Assembly: GCF_016919385.1 (NCBI RefSeq)
Contig: NZ_CP070351.1
Location: 2,170,001 to 2,234,000, forward strand
DNA from: Gordonia sp. PDNC005
Lineage (GTDB): Bacteria; Actinomycetota; Actinomycetes; Mycobacteriales; Mycobacteriaceae
Reading direction: 5' to 3'
Length of the DNA stretch: 64,000 nucleotides
The first letter of the stretch is position 1; every line of letters begins with the position of its first letter. Under the pieces are notes generated by a model. The model had not been told where the DNA came from. It saw nothing but the letters and a program-made list of their open reading frames with translations, and made no database searches. This document shows positions 36,445 through 47,495 of this stretch, one piece after another. The position numbers and the translations under genes were made by a program.

Positions 36445-38370
36445 GTGTGCGGCTTGCTCGGAATGCTCACCAGCGACGGCACCGCGGGGCCGGACGCCGA
36501 CCTGATCGCGTCCGCGGCGCATTGCATGCGCCACCGCGGTCCCGACGAGCCCGGCACCTGGCACGACGACGACATCGTCCTCGGCTTCAACCGTCTGTCG
36601 ATCATCGACATCGAGCACTCTCACCAGCCGCTGCGCTGGGGACCGCCGGAGAACACCGAGCGGTACGCTCTGGTGTTCAACGGGGAGATCTACAACTACC
36701 TCGAGATCCGCGAGGAGCTGACCAACGAGTTCGGGACGCAGTTCCGGACCGAGGGCGACGGCGAGTCGATCGTCGCCGGGTTCCACCACTGGGGTCCCGA
36801 CGTGGTTCGCAAGCTGCGCGGAATGTTCGCCTTCGCCGTCTGGGACACCGAGAAGCGCGAACTGTTCCTCGCCCGCGACCAGTTCGGCATCAAGCCGCTG
36901 TTCCTTGCCACGAGCAGCCGTGGCACCGCGTTCGGCAGCGAGAAGAAGAGCCTGCTGGAGATCCTCGAGCGCCTCGATCTGGACTCCGAGCTCGACGATC
37001 GCGCCATCGAGCACTACACCGTCCTCCAGTACGTTCCCGAGCCCGAGTCCCTGCATCGGAACATCACTCGCCTCGAATCCGGCTGCTACGCCACGCTTCG
37101 TCCCGGCGTCGCACCCGAGGTGACCCGCTACTTCGTGCCGAAGTTCCCCGTCCGCCCATTCGCGGCCGGTGGTGAACAGAAGCGCTACGACGAGATCGCC
37201 GACGTGCTGCGCGACTCCGTCGCCAAGCACATGAGGGCCGACGTCACCGTCGGATCATTCCTCTCCGGCGGCATCGACTCGACCGCTATCGCGGCGCTCG
37301 CGATCCAGCACAACCCCGACCTCATCACCTTCACCACCGGCTTCGAGCGTGACGGCTACTCCGAAGTGGACGTCGCTGCCGAGTCGGCCGAGGCCATCGG
37401 CGCGCGCCACATCGTCAAGGTCGTCTCACCGCGGGAGTTCGTCGACGCTCTCCCGAAGATCATCTGGTACCTCGACGACCCGGTCGCCGACCCGGCACTG
37501 GTTCCCCTGTACTTCGTCGCAGCCGAGGCCCGCAAGCATGTGAAGGTGGTCCTGTCGGGCGAGGGCGCCGACGAACTCTTCGGCGGTTACACGATCTACA
37601 AGGAGCCGCTGTCGCTCAAGTCGTTCGACAAGCTCTCCCCCGGCCTGCGTCGTCTCGCAGGCAAGGTTTCCGATCGCATCCCCGAAGGCACACGCGGCAA
37701 GAGCCTGCTCCATCGCGGTTCGCTCAGCCTTGAGGAGCGCTATTACGGAAACGCCCGCAGCTTCGACGACGCGCGCCTGCGAGCCGTTCTTCGGACCTTC
37801 CGTGAGGATTGGATGCACCAGGACGTGACCGCGCCCATCTACAAGATGAGCGAGGGCATGGACCCCGTCACCCGCATGCAGCACCTGGACCTGTTCACAT
37901 GGCTGCGCGGCGACATCCTCGTCAAGGCCGACAAGATCAACATGGCGCATTCCCTCGAACTGCGCGTGCCGTTCCTCGACAAGGAGGTGTTCGCGATCGC
38001 CGAGCAACTCCCCTTCGAGGAGAAGATCAGCCACGACACCACCAAGTACGCGCTGCGCAAGGCCCTCGAGCAGATCGTGCCCCCGCACGTCCTGCACCGC
38101 CGCAAACTCGGCTTCCCGGTTCCGCTTCGCCACTGGCTGGCCGGCACCGAGATGTACGACTGGGCGCGCGAACTGATCTCGACGTCCGACACCGACCACA
38201 TCTTCGACAAGAAGTTCGTGATGCAGATGCTCGAGGAGCACCGTCGCGGCGAGGTGGACAACAGCCGCCGCGTCTGGACCGTCCTCTGCTTCATGCTCTG
38301 GTACGGAATCTTCGTCGACAAGACGATCGACCCGCAGATCGAGGATCACGACTACCCGGTTCGTCTGTAG
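36445..38370 (+). CDS. asnB: Asparagine synthase (glutamine-hydrolysing)
   Basis: Makes asparagine (or amidates another carboxylate) with glutamine as nitrogen donor. The N-terminal glutaminase starts with catalytic Cys2 (MCGLLGML) and has RHRGPDEPG and NGEIYNYLEIRE; the C-terminal synthetase has the pyrophosphate loop SFLSGGIDSTAIA and GEGADELFGGYTIYK. 641 residues, like mycobacterial AsnB (Rv2201). In relatives this enzyme amidates meso-diaminopimelate of peptidoglycan; that alternative fits the wall-related surroundings. Start ATG with GAGGCC upstream. Confidence 0.93.
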   Translation: MCGLLGMLTSDGTAGPDADLIASAAHCMRHRGPDEPGTWHDDDIVLGFNRLSIIDIEHSHQPLRWGPPENTERYALVFNGEIYNYLEIREELTNEFGTQFRTEGDGESIVAGFHHWGPDVVRKLRGMFAFAVWDTEKRELFLARDQFGIKPLFLATSSRGTAFGSEKKSLLEILERLDLDSELDDRAIEHYTVLQYVPEPESLHRNITRLESGCYATLRPGVAPEVTRYFVPKFPVRPFAAGGEQKRYDEIADVLRDSVAKHMRADVTVGSFLSGGIDSTAIAALAIQHNPDLITFTTGFERDGYSEVDVAAESAEAIGARHIVKVVSPREFVDALPKIIWYLDDPVADPALVPLYFVAAEARKHVKVVLSGEGADELFGGYTIYKEPLSLKSFDKLSPGLRRLAGKVSDRIPEGTRGKSLLHRGSLSLEERYYGNARSFDDARLRAVLRTFREDWMHQDVTAPIYKMSEGMDPVTRMQHLDLFTWLRGDILVKADKINMAHSLELRVPFLDKEVFAIAEQLPFEEKISHDTTKYALRKALEQIVPPHVLHRRKLGFPVPLRHWLAGTEMYDWARELISTSDTDHIFDKKFVMQMLEEHRRGEVDNSRRVWTVLCFMLWYGIFVDKTIDPQIEDHDYPVRL

Positions 38371-38496
38371 TTTCTCGACCAGCCGGTCTCGACCGACACG
38401 TCTCGACCAGCGGGCGAGTCGAAGCGTCTCGCACCCGAACATAAGCTCGGCACCATCGGACAGCAGCAGACCGTCAGACAGTCGAGCTGCCCGTCA

Positions 38497-38598
38497 CGAC
38501 GCTTCGACTCGCTTCGCTCGCTCAACGAGCAGGAATATCATCGCGAGCTCGCTCAAGATCCACTGCTCGTTGAGCGAGCGAAGCGAGTCGAAGCGTCG
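38497..38598. repeat. Long perfect inverted repeat between asnB and adenosine kinase
   Basis: Arms of 36 bases (38497-38532 and 38563-38598) match perfectly; the arm contains GCTTCGACTCGCTTCGCTCG followed by CTCAACGAGCAG. The loop is 30 bases. Shorter relatives of the arm occur at 38414-38426 (GCGAGTCGAAGCG) and 53864-53888 (CTGCTCGTTG...TCGAAGCGTCG). It lies between convergent genes and may end transcription in both directions, but the dispersed pieces suggest a repeat family. The rest of 38371-38604 holds three short TCTCGACC repeats and no gene. Confidence 0.9.
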
Positions 38599-38604
38599 GC
38601 CGGA

Positions 38605-40007
<1,403 letters not shown>

Positions 40008-40131
40008 GGGCGCTCCTCATGTCGCCGGCCGCGTCTGCACGAGCGAACCGGGATACGTCTGTCGTCGAACCGCAGACACGACGATCACGTGTGTTGACGG
40101 TCTGACTGGCTCAACGGTACTCGCTGTGCGC

Positions 40132-41211
40132 CTATTCCCGCATCACGCCCTCAATTGTGTCCACCGTGCTCGCAACGTCGGCGGCCAGCCCCATCAACGT
40201 CTCACGCGGACGCTGCAGGGCCCTTTCCACTGATCCCGCGTGCGCGGCCACAGACCTGACCGCAGTCACTCCGGCGATGTCCGGCGTCCCGCGGACCTGG
40301 CCGGCGAGGACGATCAGCGGTGTGCCGCTCGCCTCTGCGGCGAGTGCGGCGATCACCTTCCCTCGAGCGGTCTGCTCGTCGTATCGCCCCTCGCCGGTGA
40401 CGATCACGTCCGCGGCGGCGATCTGCCTGCGGCGGCCCGTGGCTTCGGCGACCACGTCGGCTCCCGACCTCCGATGTCCCCCGAGCGCCAGCAGCGCGGC
40501 GCCGAGGCCTCCCGCGGCACCTGCTCCAGGCAGGTCGGCCACTGCGTCGCCGAGTGTCGCCGCCCAATCAGTCAGACGCGTCTCGAGGAACGTCACCGTC
40601 GTCGGATCCGCGCCCTTCTGCGGACCGAACACGGCCGCCGCACCGGCGGCTCCCAACAGCGGATTGTCAACGTCCGAGGCCACAACCAGGTCGATTCCGC
40701 TCAGTTGAGCTCTAGCGACGTCGATTCCGCCGAGTGCGTCGACGGCGCCCTTCCCGCCGTCAGTCGTGGCACTTCCGCCCAACCCGACGACGATCCTCGT
40801 CGCGCCCGATGAGACAGCGGCTGCGAGCATCGTCCCGACTCCCGCCGTGGACGCTGCACACGCCGACGACGGATCGGGCGCACGGCCGAGCAGGTGGAGT
40901 CCGCACGCCTGCGCCGCTTCCAGGTACACCGTCCCGTCGGGGCCGTGGCCCACGGCGGCGTCGACCGGCCGTCCGAGCGGTCCCGGGACCCGCAGAAATC
41001 GGACCGAGACCACACCCGCTGCCTGCAGTACGGCGATGAACCCGGGCCCACCGTCCGACTGCGGGAGGAGCCTCACGCGATCGCCGGGACGCGAGACCGA
41101 CCATCCCTGCGCAATCGCCTCGGCAGCATCGACGGCCGAGAGAGTGCCGCCGAACTCGTCCGGCGCGATGACAACACGAAGCGTCGTCCGGTTCACGGTC
41201 GTCGGTGTCAT
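40132..41211 (-). CDS. Glycerate kinase (GlxK/GarK type)
   Basis: Phosphorylates glycerate. The N-terminal VVIAPDEFGGTLSAVDAAEAI is the family's substrate loop (usually PDSFKGT), with QSDGGPGF, GLGGSATTDGGKGAVDALG and VTGEGRYDEQTARGK following. 359 residues from ATG 41211; an earlier in-frame start is not conserved. The counterpart is Rv2205c. It follows no operon partner closely (124 bases to the Fe-S carrier gene downstream) and is divergent from the DUF3043 gene. Confidence 0.9.
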   Translation of the reverse strand: MTPTTVNRTTLRVVIAPDEFGGTLSAVDAAEAIAQGWSVSRPGDRVRLLPQSDGGPGFIAVLQAAGVVSVRFLRVPGPLGRPVDAAVGHGPDGTVYLEAAQACGLHLLGRAPDPSSACAASTAGVGTMLAAAVSSGATRIVVGLGGSATTDGGKGAVDALGGIDVARAQLSGIDLVVASDVDNPLLGAAGAAAVFGPQKGADPTTVTFLETRLTDWAATLGDAVADLPGAGAAGGLGAALLALGGHRRSGADVVAEATGRRRQIAAADVIVTGEGRYDEQTARGKVIAALAAEASGTPLIVLAGQVRGTPDIAGVTAVRSVAAHAGSVERALQRPRETLMGLAADVASTVDTIEGVMRE

Positions 41212-41270
41212 AGGTCGGACACTAACGCCCGATCGTCGACACGGTCCGGTCATCGCCTAGTCTCAACGGT

Positions 41271-41942
41271 GTGAAGTTGCCCTGGAAGCCCGCTGCGACG
41301 AGCACCGACGACACCGCAGACGACGCGGCGTCGTCCTCCGCCGCGCCCGCCCCCGCAGAGACCCCGGCCAAGGCCGGACCTACGCCCGGCAAGGGCCGTC
41401 CGACGCCGAAACGACGCGACTCCGAGAAGCGTCGCGGCCCCGTCGCGGCCCCTCCGACGACGCGCGCCGAGGCTCGTGAGCGCAAGAAGGCGCTCAAGAG
41501 GACGATGAGCAAGGACGAGCGCAAGGCACTGTCGGCCGAGCGCAAGCAGGTGCGCATCGATCAGCGCGAGAAGATGATGTCGGGTGACGAGAAGTACCTG
41601 ATGGCCCGCGACAAGGGCCCGGTCCGCAAGATGGTCCGCGACATCGTCGACGCACGACGCAACTTCGCGGGCCTGTTCATGCCGTTCGCGGTGCTGCTCA
41701 TCGTCGCGATCATGGTGCCCAAGCTCGCGGTGATCGCGAACCTGCTGCTCCTCGTGTTCGTCGTGTTCATGGCGATCGACTCGATGTTCCTCGGCCGCAT
41801 GGTCAACAAGCGGGTCCGCGAACGCTACCCGGACACGCAGGAGAAGCCCTTCCGCCTCGGTTGGTACGCCTTCACCCGCGCGATGCAGCTCCGAGTGATG
41901 CGTGCACCGAAGCCGCAGACCAAGCCCGGCGACAAGGTCTGA
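41271..41942 (+). CDS. DUF3043 membrane protein (Rv2206 type)
   Basis: 223 residues, function unknown. A disordered, Pro/Ala-rich then Lys/Arg-rich N-terminus (about 100 residues) is followed by the conserved region [31 protein letters not shown] (given here in two blocks, [13 protein letters not shown] and [15 protein letters not shown]) and two membrane helices, then a conserved tail [15 protein letters not shown]. Starts at a GTG. One base separates its stop from the cobUT fusion, so they are co-transcribed. Confidence 0.85.
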   Translation: MKLPWKPAATSTDDTADDAASSSAAPAPAETPAKAGPTPGKGRPTPKRRDSEKRRGPVAAPPTTRAEARERKKALKRTMSKDERKALSAERKQVRIDQREKMMSGDEKYLMARDKGPVRKMVRDIVDARRNFAGLFMPFAVLLIVAIMVPKLAVIANLLLLVFVVFMAIDSMFLGRMVNKRVRERYPDTQEKPFRLGWYAFTRAMQLRVMRAPKPQTKPGDKV

Positions 41943-41943
41943 C

Positions 41944-43668
41944 ATGCGGTATCTCGTCCTGGGCGGAACCCGTTCGGGCAAGTCCGCGCATGCCGAGAAC
42001 CTCCTCGCGGAAGCTAATCGGCCTCGGTACCTGGCGACCGGCGCGGTCGACGTAGATGAAGCGTGGGATGTCCGCGTGGACGCGCACCGGGCGCGACGCG
42101 GAGATCACTTCCTGACTGTCGAGACTCACGATCCGGCGGCCGAGATGCGGCTCGATCCCGAATCACCGGTCCTGATCGACGATCTCGGCTCCTGGGTGAC
42201 GACACTGCTCGACACCGCGAACGCCTGGGACGATCCGGCCGCCACCATCACCGCTGCCGTCGACGATCTGTGCTCGGCGATCGTCGACCACGGAGCGGAT
42301 GTGGTCGTTGTGAGCCCCGAAGTCGGGATGTCCGTCGTCGCACCCACCCCTGTCGGTCGCCGGTTCGCCGACGAGATCGGCTCGGTGAACAGCCGTGTCG
42401 CGCAGGTCTGCGAGACCGTGCATCTCGTCGTCGCGGGTCGAGTCCTCGAGTTGCCCGCTCGGAGCGTTCCGTTGACGGCAGAGCCCGCGCCGGTCGACGC
42501 CGAGACTCCCCGCAGCGCTGTCGAGGCGCCGCTGGTCCCCGTACCCGTCGCCCCCTTTCCCGAGACGATCTCCCCGTCAACGTCGTTCGTCGGCGCCGCT
42601 ATGCCCGACGGCATCGACGCCGAAGTGTTCCCAGCCGTCGATCCCCCCTCCCCGGAGGTCGCGGACGCGGCGCGCGCCCGTCACCTGACCCTCACCAAGC
42701 CCCCGGGCGCGCTCGGGCTGCTCGAGGATCTCGGCGTCTGGATCTCCGCGTGCCAGGACCAGTGTCCGCCGCATCGGCTCACCTCACCCGCGGTGGCCGT
42801 GTTCGCCGGAGACCACGGAGTGGCGGAGGACGGCGTGTCGGCCTTCCCGCCCGAGGTGACGGCACAGATGGTCGCGAACATCGCCGCGGGCGGTGCAGCA
42901 GTCAATGTCCTCGCGCGTCGTGCCGGTGCGAAAGTGCACGTGTTCGACATGTCGGTGAAGGCAGACGTCCCCGACGGCGATGCCGCGGCAAGCGCGTACA
43001 AGGTCCGCAACGGCAGCGGAGACCTCCGCACCGGGGACGCCATGACAATCGCCGAGGCGCGGAAGTCCCTCGCCGCCGGACGCGCGATCGCCGACCGCCT
43101 CGTCGACTCCGGTGCTGACCTTCTCATAGCGGGCGACATGGGCATCGGGAACACCACCCCGGCAGCCGTGCTGATCGGCACCATCGCCGATCGCGAGCCT
43201 GTTGTCGTCGTTGGACGCGGTACCGGCATCAACGACGCCACCTGGATCCGCAAGACCGCCGCCATTCGCGACGGCATGAGATACGGCCGCCGATTCCGCA
43301 ATGAGCCGTTGGCACTGCTCGCCGCTGTCGGCGGACCCGACCTGGCAGCCATGACCGGCTTCTACGCCCAGGCCGCCCTTCGTCGGACGCCGGTCCTCAT
43401 CGACGGTGTGGTGACCTCCGCCGCGGCCCTCGTCGCTGAACAGCTCGCGCCCGGCGCATCGGCCTGGTGGCGAGCCGGTCACCGCTCGACCGAACCGGCC
43501 CACGGGTTTGCTCTGGCCAGCCTCGGGCTCGAACCGATCGTCGACATGTCGATGCGTCTCGGCGAAGGCACCGGCGCGCTGACCGCACTCCCGATCGTCG
43601 CTTCGGCTGTCGACGTGCTGATCGACATGGCGACATTCGCCGACGCCGGCGTCAGCGATGGCGGTTAA
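41944..43668 (+). CDS. cobT: CobU-CobT fusion: adenosylcobinamide kinase/guanylyltransferase + DMB phosphoribosyltransferase
   Basis: 574 residues combining two cobalamin enzymes. Residues 1-175 are CobU-like: Walker A GGTRSGKS at 7-14, the acidic LIDDLGSW segment, [21 protein letters not shown] Pro/Ala-rich linker (about 176-225) follows. Residues about 230-570 are Cob[46 protein letters not shown] and the C-terminal Glu in [14 protein letters not shown]. CobU makes GDP-cobinamide; CobT activates dimethylbenzimidazole as alpha-ribazole phosphate; the two products are joined by CobS next door. The CobU part has a GTP-binding core, but its guanylylated His is not obvious (a His-containing loop lies near residue 45). 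ATG 41944; overlaps cobS by 11 bases. Confidence 0.88.
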   Translation: MRYLVLGGTRSGKSAHAENLLAEANRPRYLATGAVDVDEAWDVRVDAHRARRGDHFLTVETHDPAAEMRLDPESPVLIDDLGSWVTTLLDTANAWDDPAATITAAVDDLCSAIVDHGADVVVVSPEVGMSVVAPTPVGRRFADEIGSVNSRVAQVCETVHLVVAGRVLELPARSVPLTAEPAPVDAETPRSAVEAPLVPVPVAPFPETISPSTSFVGAAMPDGIDAEVFPAVDPPSPEVADAARARHLTLTKPPGALGLLEDLGVWISACQDQCPPHRLTSPAVAVFAGDHGVAEDGVSAFPPEVTAQMVANIAAGGAAVNVLARRAGAKVHVFDMSVKADVPDGDAAASAYKVRNGSGDLRTGDAMTIAEARKSLAAGRAIADRLVDSGADLLIAGDMGIGNTTPAAVLIGTIADREPVVVVGRGTGINDATWIRKTAAIRDGMRYGRRFRNEPLALLAAVGGPDLAAMTGFYAQAALRRTPVLIDGVVTSAAALVAEQLAPGASAWWRAGHRSTEPAHGFALASLGLEPIVDMSMRLGEGTGALTALPIVASAVDVLIDMATFADAGVSDGG

Positions 43669-44404
43669 TCCGGCCACAGCCCTGCAGGTGGCGGTCACGT
43701 GGCTGACCGTCGCACCACTGCCCCAGCCGCGGGCCGAGATGGATCGGCGAACGGGTGGTGCGGCGATCGCCGCAGTCCCAGTGGTCGGCGCCCTCCTCGG
43801 CGCGATGGCCACGGCTGTTGCCTTCGGGCTGTCGTACACCAGACTGCCCGATCTCGTCATCGGTCTGCTCGTCGTGAGTGTGCTTGCGCTCGCGACACGG
43901 GGCATGCATCTCGACGGGCTCGCCGACACCGCTGACGGCCTCGGCTGCTACGGCGCCCCCGACAGGGTGCGCGAGGTGATGCGCAGCGGCGATGTCGGCC
44001 CGTTCGGCGCCGCCACTCTGGCCGTGGTCCTCGCAGTCCAAGCGGTCGCGTACGCGACCCTGACCGGTGACCACGGATGGGCGCAGATCGTCTTCGCAGT
44101 AGTCCTCGGCCGAGTCGCCGTCGTCTATGCGTGCCGTCATGGACTGGATGCGGCGAACGCCGACGGCTTCGGCGCCCTCGTCGCCGGGACTCAACGATGG
44201 TCGATGTTCGTCTGGACCGTGGCGGCTCTCGGCGCGGCGTGGCCACTCAGTGTCCGCGCGATCTGCGCGGTACCCGCAGCCATCGTGTTCACAGTCGCCT
44301 TCACGGCACACTGCCGCCGCCGAATCGGCGGCGTCAGCGGCGACGTGCTCGGTGCCGTCGTGGAACTCACAACGGCAGTGATCCTGGTGGTTCTCATCCT
44401 CTGA
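43658..44404 (+). CDS. cobS: Adenosylcobinamide-GDP ribazoletransferase
   Basis: Membrane enzyme that joins adenosylcobinamide-GDP with alpha-ribazole (phosphate), the last assembly step. 248 residues and about six membrane segments. The conserved [13 protein letters not shown] and [10 protein letters not shown] motifs carry the metal/phosphate-binding acidic residues. Start ATG lies inside the end of the cobUT frame. Followed by 132 bases before the next gene with only a promoter region visible. Confidence 0.92.
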   Translation: MAVNPATALQVAVTWLTVAPLPQPRAEMDRRTGGAAIAAVPVVGALLGAMATAVAFGLSYTRLPDLVIGLLVVSVLALATRGMHLDGLADTADGLGCYGAPDRVREVMRSGDVGPFGAATLAVVLAVQAVAYATLTGDHGWAQIVFAVVLGRVAVVYACRHGLDAANADGFGALVAGTQRWSMFVWTVAALGAAWPLSVRAICAVPAAIVFTVAFTAHCRRRIGGVSGDVLGAVVELTTAVILVVLIL

Positions 44405-44536
44405 GCGAAAGTCCGCTGGCACAGATTCGACGCTGTCAATCAGTCGTTGAGACGAATCGACTACTGCCGAGTAACTGACTATGGGGTGTTCGGACACACT
44501 CGACGTGCAAAGTCCCCCACGACACACGGAGATTCC

Positions 44537-45109
44537 ATGCCCAACCGGATTCGAAACACGCTCATAGTCGCCGGAATCGCTGCTTGCTCGGCGGTGACGA
44601 TCGGCGTCGGAACCGCCGCCGCGTACGACACCATCTACGTCGACGAAGCGCTCTACCCGCACACCGACACGCTCACCAGCGGCGTGTTCGACGTGTCCGT
44701 CACCAACAAGACCGAGCTGATCGCAGACTGCACCGTGACCCTGTACCCGACGTCGGAGAAGGCCGACGCCGAGAATCTCGCCACCGTGACGAACGATTGG
44801 TGGCGGAAGGTCGCTTCCGACACCGAGCTCTCGGATGCACGAGCTTCGGTGACCGGTGAAGCGGGCACGGCGACACTCTCCGACATCCCTGCGGACGGGA
44901 TCAAGACCGCGTCGATCACACCGTCTGCACCTCTGCAGTCCAGCTACGTGGTGTTCAAGTTCTGCCGCGCCGACGACCTGCCGAACGAGACCTACAAGGT
45001 CTCCGCGACGACCTACGAGATCACCGCGACAACTCCCGAGCCGGAGAACCCGACCTTCGGCAGCCTGACCGGTCCGGGACTCGGCAGCCTCGGATCGCTC
45101 CTCCCCTGA
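44537..45109 (+). CDS. Small secreted protein of unknown function
   Basis: 190 residues. N-terminal signal peptide (basic NRIRN, hydrophobic core, cleavage after GTAAA). The mature part is predicted beta-rich, with two Cys (IADCTVT and FKFCRAD) that may form a disulfide, and a Gly/Ser/Leu-rich tail. A CGGAGA site precedes the ATG. Several mycolate-formers carry small secreted immunoglobulin-like proteins of this kind; no function is known to me. A strong terminator follows directly, so it is a single-gene unit unless read through from cobS. Confidence 0.75.
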   Translation: MPNRIRNTLIVAGIAACSAVTIGVGTAAAYDTIYVDEALYPHTDTLTSGVFDVSVTNKTELIADCTVTLYPTSEKADAENLATVTNDWWRKVASDTELSDARASVTGEAGTATLSDIPADGIKTASITPSAPLQSSYVVFKFCRADDLPNETYKVSATTYEITATTPEPENPTFGSLTGPGLGSLGSLLP

Positions 45110-45110
45110 A

Positions 45111-45161
45111 AAACGTTGGAGGCGTTTCCCGGTCTGACACCGGGAAACGCCTCCAACGTTT
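45111..45161. terminator. Very strong bidirectional terminator
   Basis: Perfect 23-base stem (45111-45133 with 45139-45161; core GGAGGCGTTTCCCGGT) and a 5-base loop between the convergent secreted-protein and ilvE genes. A-rich on one side and T-rich on the other, fitting use in both directions. Confidence 0.92.
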
Positions 45162-45171
45162 CAGCCTGGGA

Positions 45172-46269
45172 TTACTTGAGGCGGGTCATCCACCCGTGAG
45201 TGTCAGCGAAGGTGCCGCGCTGCAGCCCGGTGAGGGTGTCGCGCAGCGCCTGGGTGACCTCGCCGGTGGCGCCGTCGCCGATCGTGTAAGCATCGGTGTC
45301 GCTCTGGACCCGGCCGACCGGCGTGATGACGGCCGCCGTGCCACAGGCGAAGACCTCGGTGATCTCGCCGGATCGGACTCCGTCTGCGAGCTCATCCGTG
45401 GAGATCTTGCGCTCTTCGACTGAGTAGCCCGCATCCGCGGCGAGCGCGAGCAACGACTTCCGCGTGACACCGGGCAGCAGCGAACCGCTCAACTCGGGCG
45501 TCACCAGACGCGCCTGCGAACCGGAACCGAAGACGAAGAACAGGTTCATCCCGCCCATCTCCTCGATGTACCGGTGCTCGGTCGCGTCGAGCCAAACCAC
45601 CTGGTCACAGCCCTTCTCCGCCGCCTGCGCCTGTGCGAGGAGCGAGGCGGCATAGTTGCCGCCGAACTTGGCTGCGCCCGTGCCGCCGGGCGACGCACGG
45701 ACGTATTCGGTGCACAGATACACGCTGACCGGCTTGAGCCCGCCTTGGAAGTACGCGCCAGCCGGCGATGCGATCAGCACGTACCGGTACTGGTTCGCCG
45801 GACGGACACCGAGGCTGGCCTCGGTCGCGAACATGAAGGGACGCAGGTACAGCGATTCCTCGCCGCCGGCCGGTGGCACCCAGGCGTCGTCGACCTCCAG
45901 CAGCGCGCGCAATGATCCGACGAAGTCCTCGACCGGGAACTCGGGCATCGCGAGACGACGTGCCGACGTGTTGAACCGCTCGGCGTTCGCCTCGGGACGG
46001 AACGCGGCGATAGTGCCGTCGGGCTGGCGGTAGGCCTTGAGGCCCTCGAAGATCTCCTGCGCGTAGTGCAGGACCATCGCGGCCGGATCGAGCGCGATGG
46101 GACCGTACGGAGTCACCTTCGCGTCGTGCCATCCGCGCTCACGGTCGTAGTCGACTACCACCATGTAGTCGGTGAAGTGGTTGCCGAAGCCCGGCGCGGC
46201 GAGAATCTCTGCGCGTCGACCCTCCGACACCGGATGCGGATGCTCGGTGCGAGTGAACTCCAAGGTCAT
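45172..46269 (-). CDS. ilvE: Branched-chain amino acid aminotransferase
   Basis: PLP-dependent aminotransferase of valine, leucine and isoleucine metabolism. The PLP Lys is in [18 protein letters not shown]; the family signature [13 protein letters not shown] and the C-terminal [12 protein letters not shown] are intact. 365 residues, the bacterial/mitochondrial type as in Rv2210c. Start ATG 46269. It follows gcvT on the same strand with a 49-base gap. Confidence 0.95.
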   Translation of the reverse strand: MTLEFTRTEHPHPVSEGRRAEILAAPGFGNHFTDYMVVVDYDRERGWHDAKVTPYGPIALDPAAMVLHYAQEIFEGLKAYRQPDGTIAAFRPEANAERFNTSARRLAMPEFPVEDFVGSLRALLEVDDAWVPPAGGEESLYLRPFMFATEASLGVRPANQYRYVLIASPAGAYFQGGLKPVSVYLCTEYVRASPGGTGAAKFGGNYAASLLAQAQAAEKGCDQVVWLDATEHRYIEEMGGMNLFFVFGSGSQARLVTPELSGSLLPGVTRKSLLALAADAGYSVEERKISTDELADGVRSGEITEVFACGTAAVITPVGRVQSDTDAYTIGDGATGEVTQALRDTLTGLQRGTFADTHGWMTRLK

Positions 46270-46318
46270 GCACCGATCCTAGCGAAGTTCCGCATGCGAC
46301 TTACGTCGAGACCGGCTG

Positions 46319-47428
46319 TCAGACGTTGCCCTGGACGAACGGCGGCAGCACCACTTCGCATTCGAGGGCGCGACCGCGGACGTCGACCACCACCGTCGCC
46401 CCCTTCTTGACGCCCGACGCCACGTCGATGAAAGCCAGCGCGATGCCCTGCTTGAGCGTCGGCGAGAAGGTGCCGGACGTGCACACGCCGATCGCCTCGC
46501 CGCCGGCCTCGAGGTGCACGGTGCAATCCGCGCGCGGCACACCGCGACCGGTGGCCTTGAGACCGTAGAGGCGGCGCGCGGGGCCCGCCTCCTTCTCCGC
46601 GACCAAGACGTCGCGGCCGAAGAACTCCGGCTTGTCCCATCCCACTGCCCACGAGCTGCGTGCCTGGACCGGTGTGATGTCGGGGCTCAGTTCGTGGCCG
46701 TGCAGGGCGTACCCCATCTCCGTGCGCAGCGTGTCACGTGCGCCGAGACCGGCGGGCAGCCCGTCGCGGGAGGTGACCTCTGCGAGTAGAGCGTCAAAAA
46801 CCGGGCCGGCGTCGGCCCAGGTCGGCAGGATCTCGTACCCGTGCTCACCGGTGTAGCCGGTCCGACACACCCGCACGGTGCGCTCCGCACCGTCCACGGT
46901 CAGGGTCGCGTCGGCGAACGCCATGTACTCCATCTCAGTGGGCAGACCGAGGGAGGCGAGCACATCGGCCGACTTCGGTCCCTGCACGGCGAACACCGCG
47001 TAGTCACGATGCAGGTCGGTGATCTCGACGCCTTCCGGCGCCACTGCCTTCAGCGCGGCGACAACCGCAGGGGTGTTGGACGCGTTCGGGATGAGGAACA
47101 CTTCATCATCGCTGACCAGATAGGTGATCAGATCGTCGACGACGCCGCCTTCTGCGTTGCAGCACATCGTGTACTGCGCCTTACCCGCGGCCACCTTGCG
47201 CAGGTCGTTGGTAAAGCAGCGGTTGACGAAGTCGGCAGCGCCGGGCCCGGCGACGAGCGCTTTGCCCAGGTGGCTGACGTCGAAGATCCCAACTGTTTCG
47301 CGGACTGCGGTGTGCTCCGCGACGGTGCCGGAGTACGACACCGGCATGTCCCATCCGCCGAATTCGGCGAACGATGCCCCGAGAGCGATGTGACGGTCGG
47401 CGATTGGCCCTGCAAGGAGTTCGGTCAT
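46319..47428 (-). CDS. gcvT: Aminomethyltransferase (glycine cleavage T protein)
   Basis: T protein of the glycine cleavage system: transfers the methylene group from H-protein aminomethyl-lipoate to tetrahydrofolate, releasing ammonia. Landmarks are the N-terminal [25 protein letters not shown] (in blocks FGGWDMPV and VAEHTAVRE), [13 protein letters not shown] sequence ([14 protein letters not shown]), [13 protein letters not shown] and [16 protein letters not shown]. 369 residues. The other gcv genes are not in the window. It depends on lipoylation, for which lipB and lipA are 4 kb away. No glycine riboswitch fits the 67 bases upstream. Confidence 0.95.
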   Translation of the reverse strand: MTELLAGPIADRHIALGASFAEFGGWDMPVSYSGTVAEHTAVRETVGIFDVSHLGKALVAGPGAADFVNRCFTNDLRKVAAGKAQYTMCCNAEGGVVDDLITYLVSDDEVFLIPNASNTPAVVAALKAVAPEGVEITDLHRDYAVFAVQGPKSADVLASLGLPTEMEYMAFADATLTVDGAERTVRVCRTGYTGEHGYEILPTWADAGPVFDALLAEVTSRDGLPAGLGARDTLRTEMGYALHGHELSPDITPVQARSSWAVGWDKPEFFGRDVLVAEKEAGPARRLYGLKATGRGVPRADCTVHLEAGGEAIGVCTSGTFSPTLKQGIALAFIDVASGVKKGATVVVDVRGRALECEVVLPPFVQGNV

Positions 47429-47495
47429 ACCCGATACGGTATCGCCCTCGCATCAGCCGCGTAGCGCCGCCGGTCGCATCGGCGTCGACCCACCT

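Noticed and set aside
41200..41945. Cobalamin riboswitch for the cobUT-cobS genes
   Set aside because: cobUT follows the DUF3043 gene after one base and no B12-box was seen upstream of 41271.
47429..47495. Possible glycine riboswitch upstream of gcvT
   Set aside because: Only 67 bases lie between the divergent starts, too short for the aptamer, and no consensus is visible.
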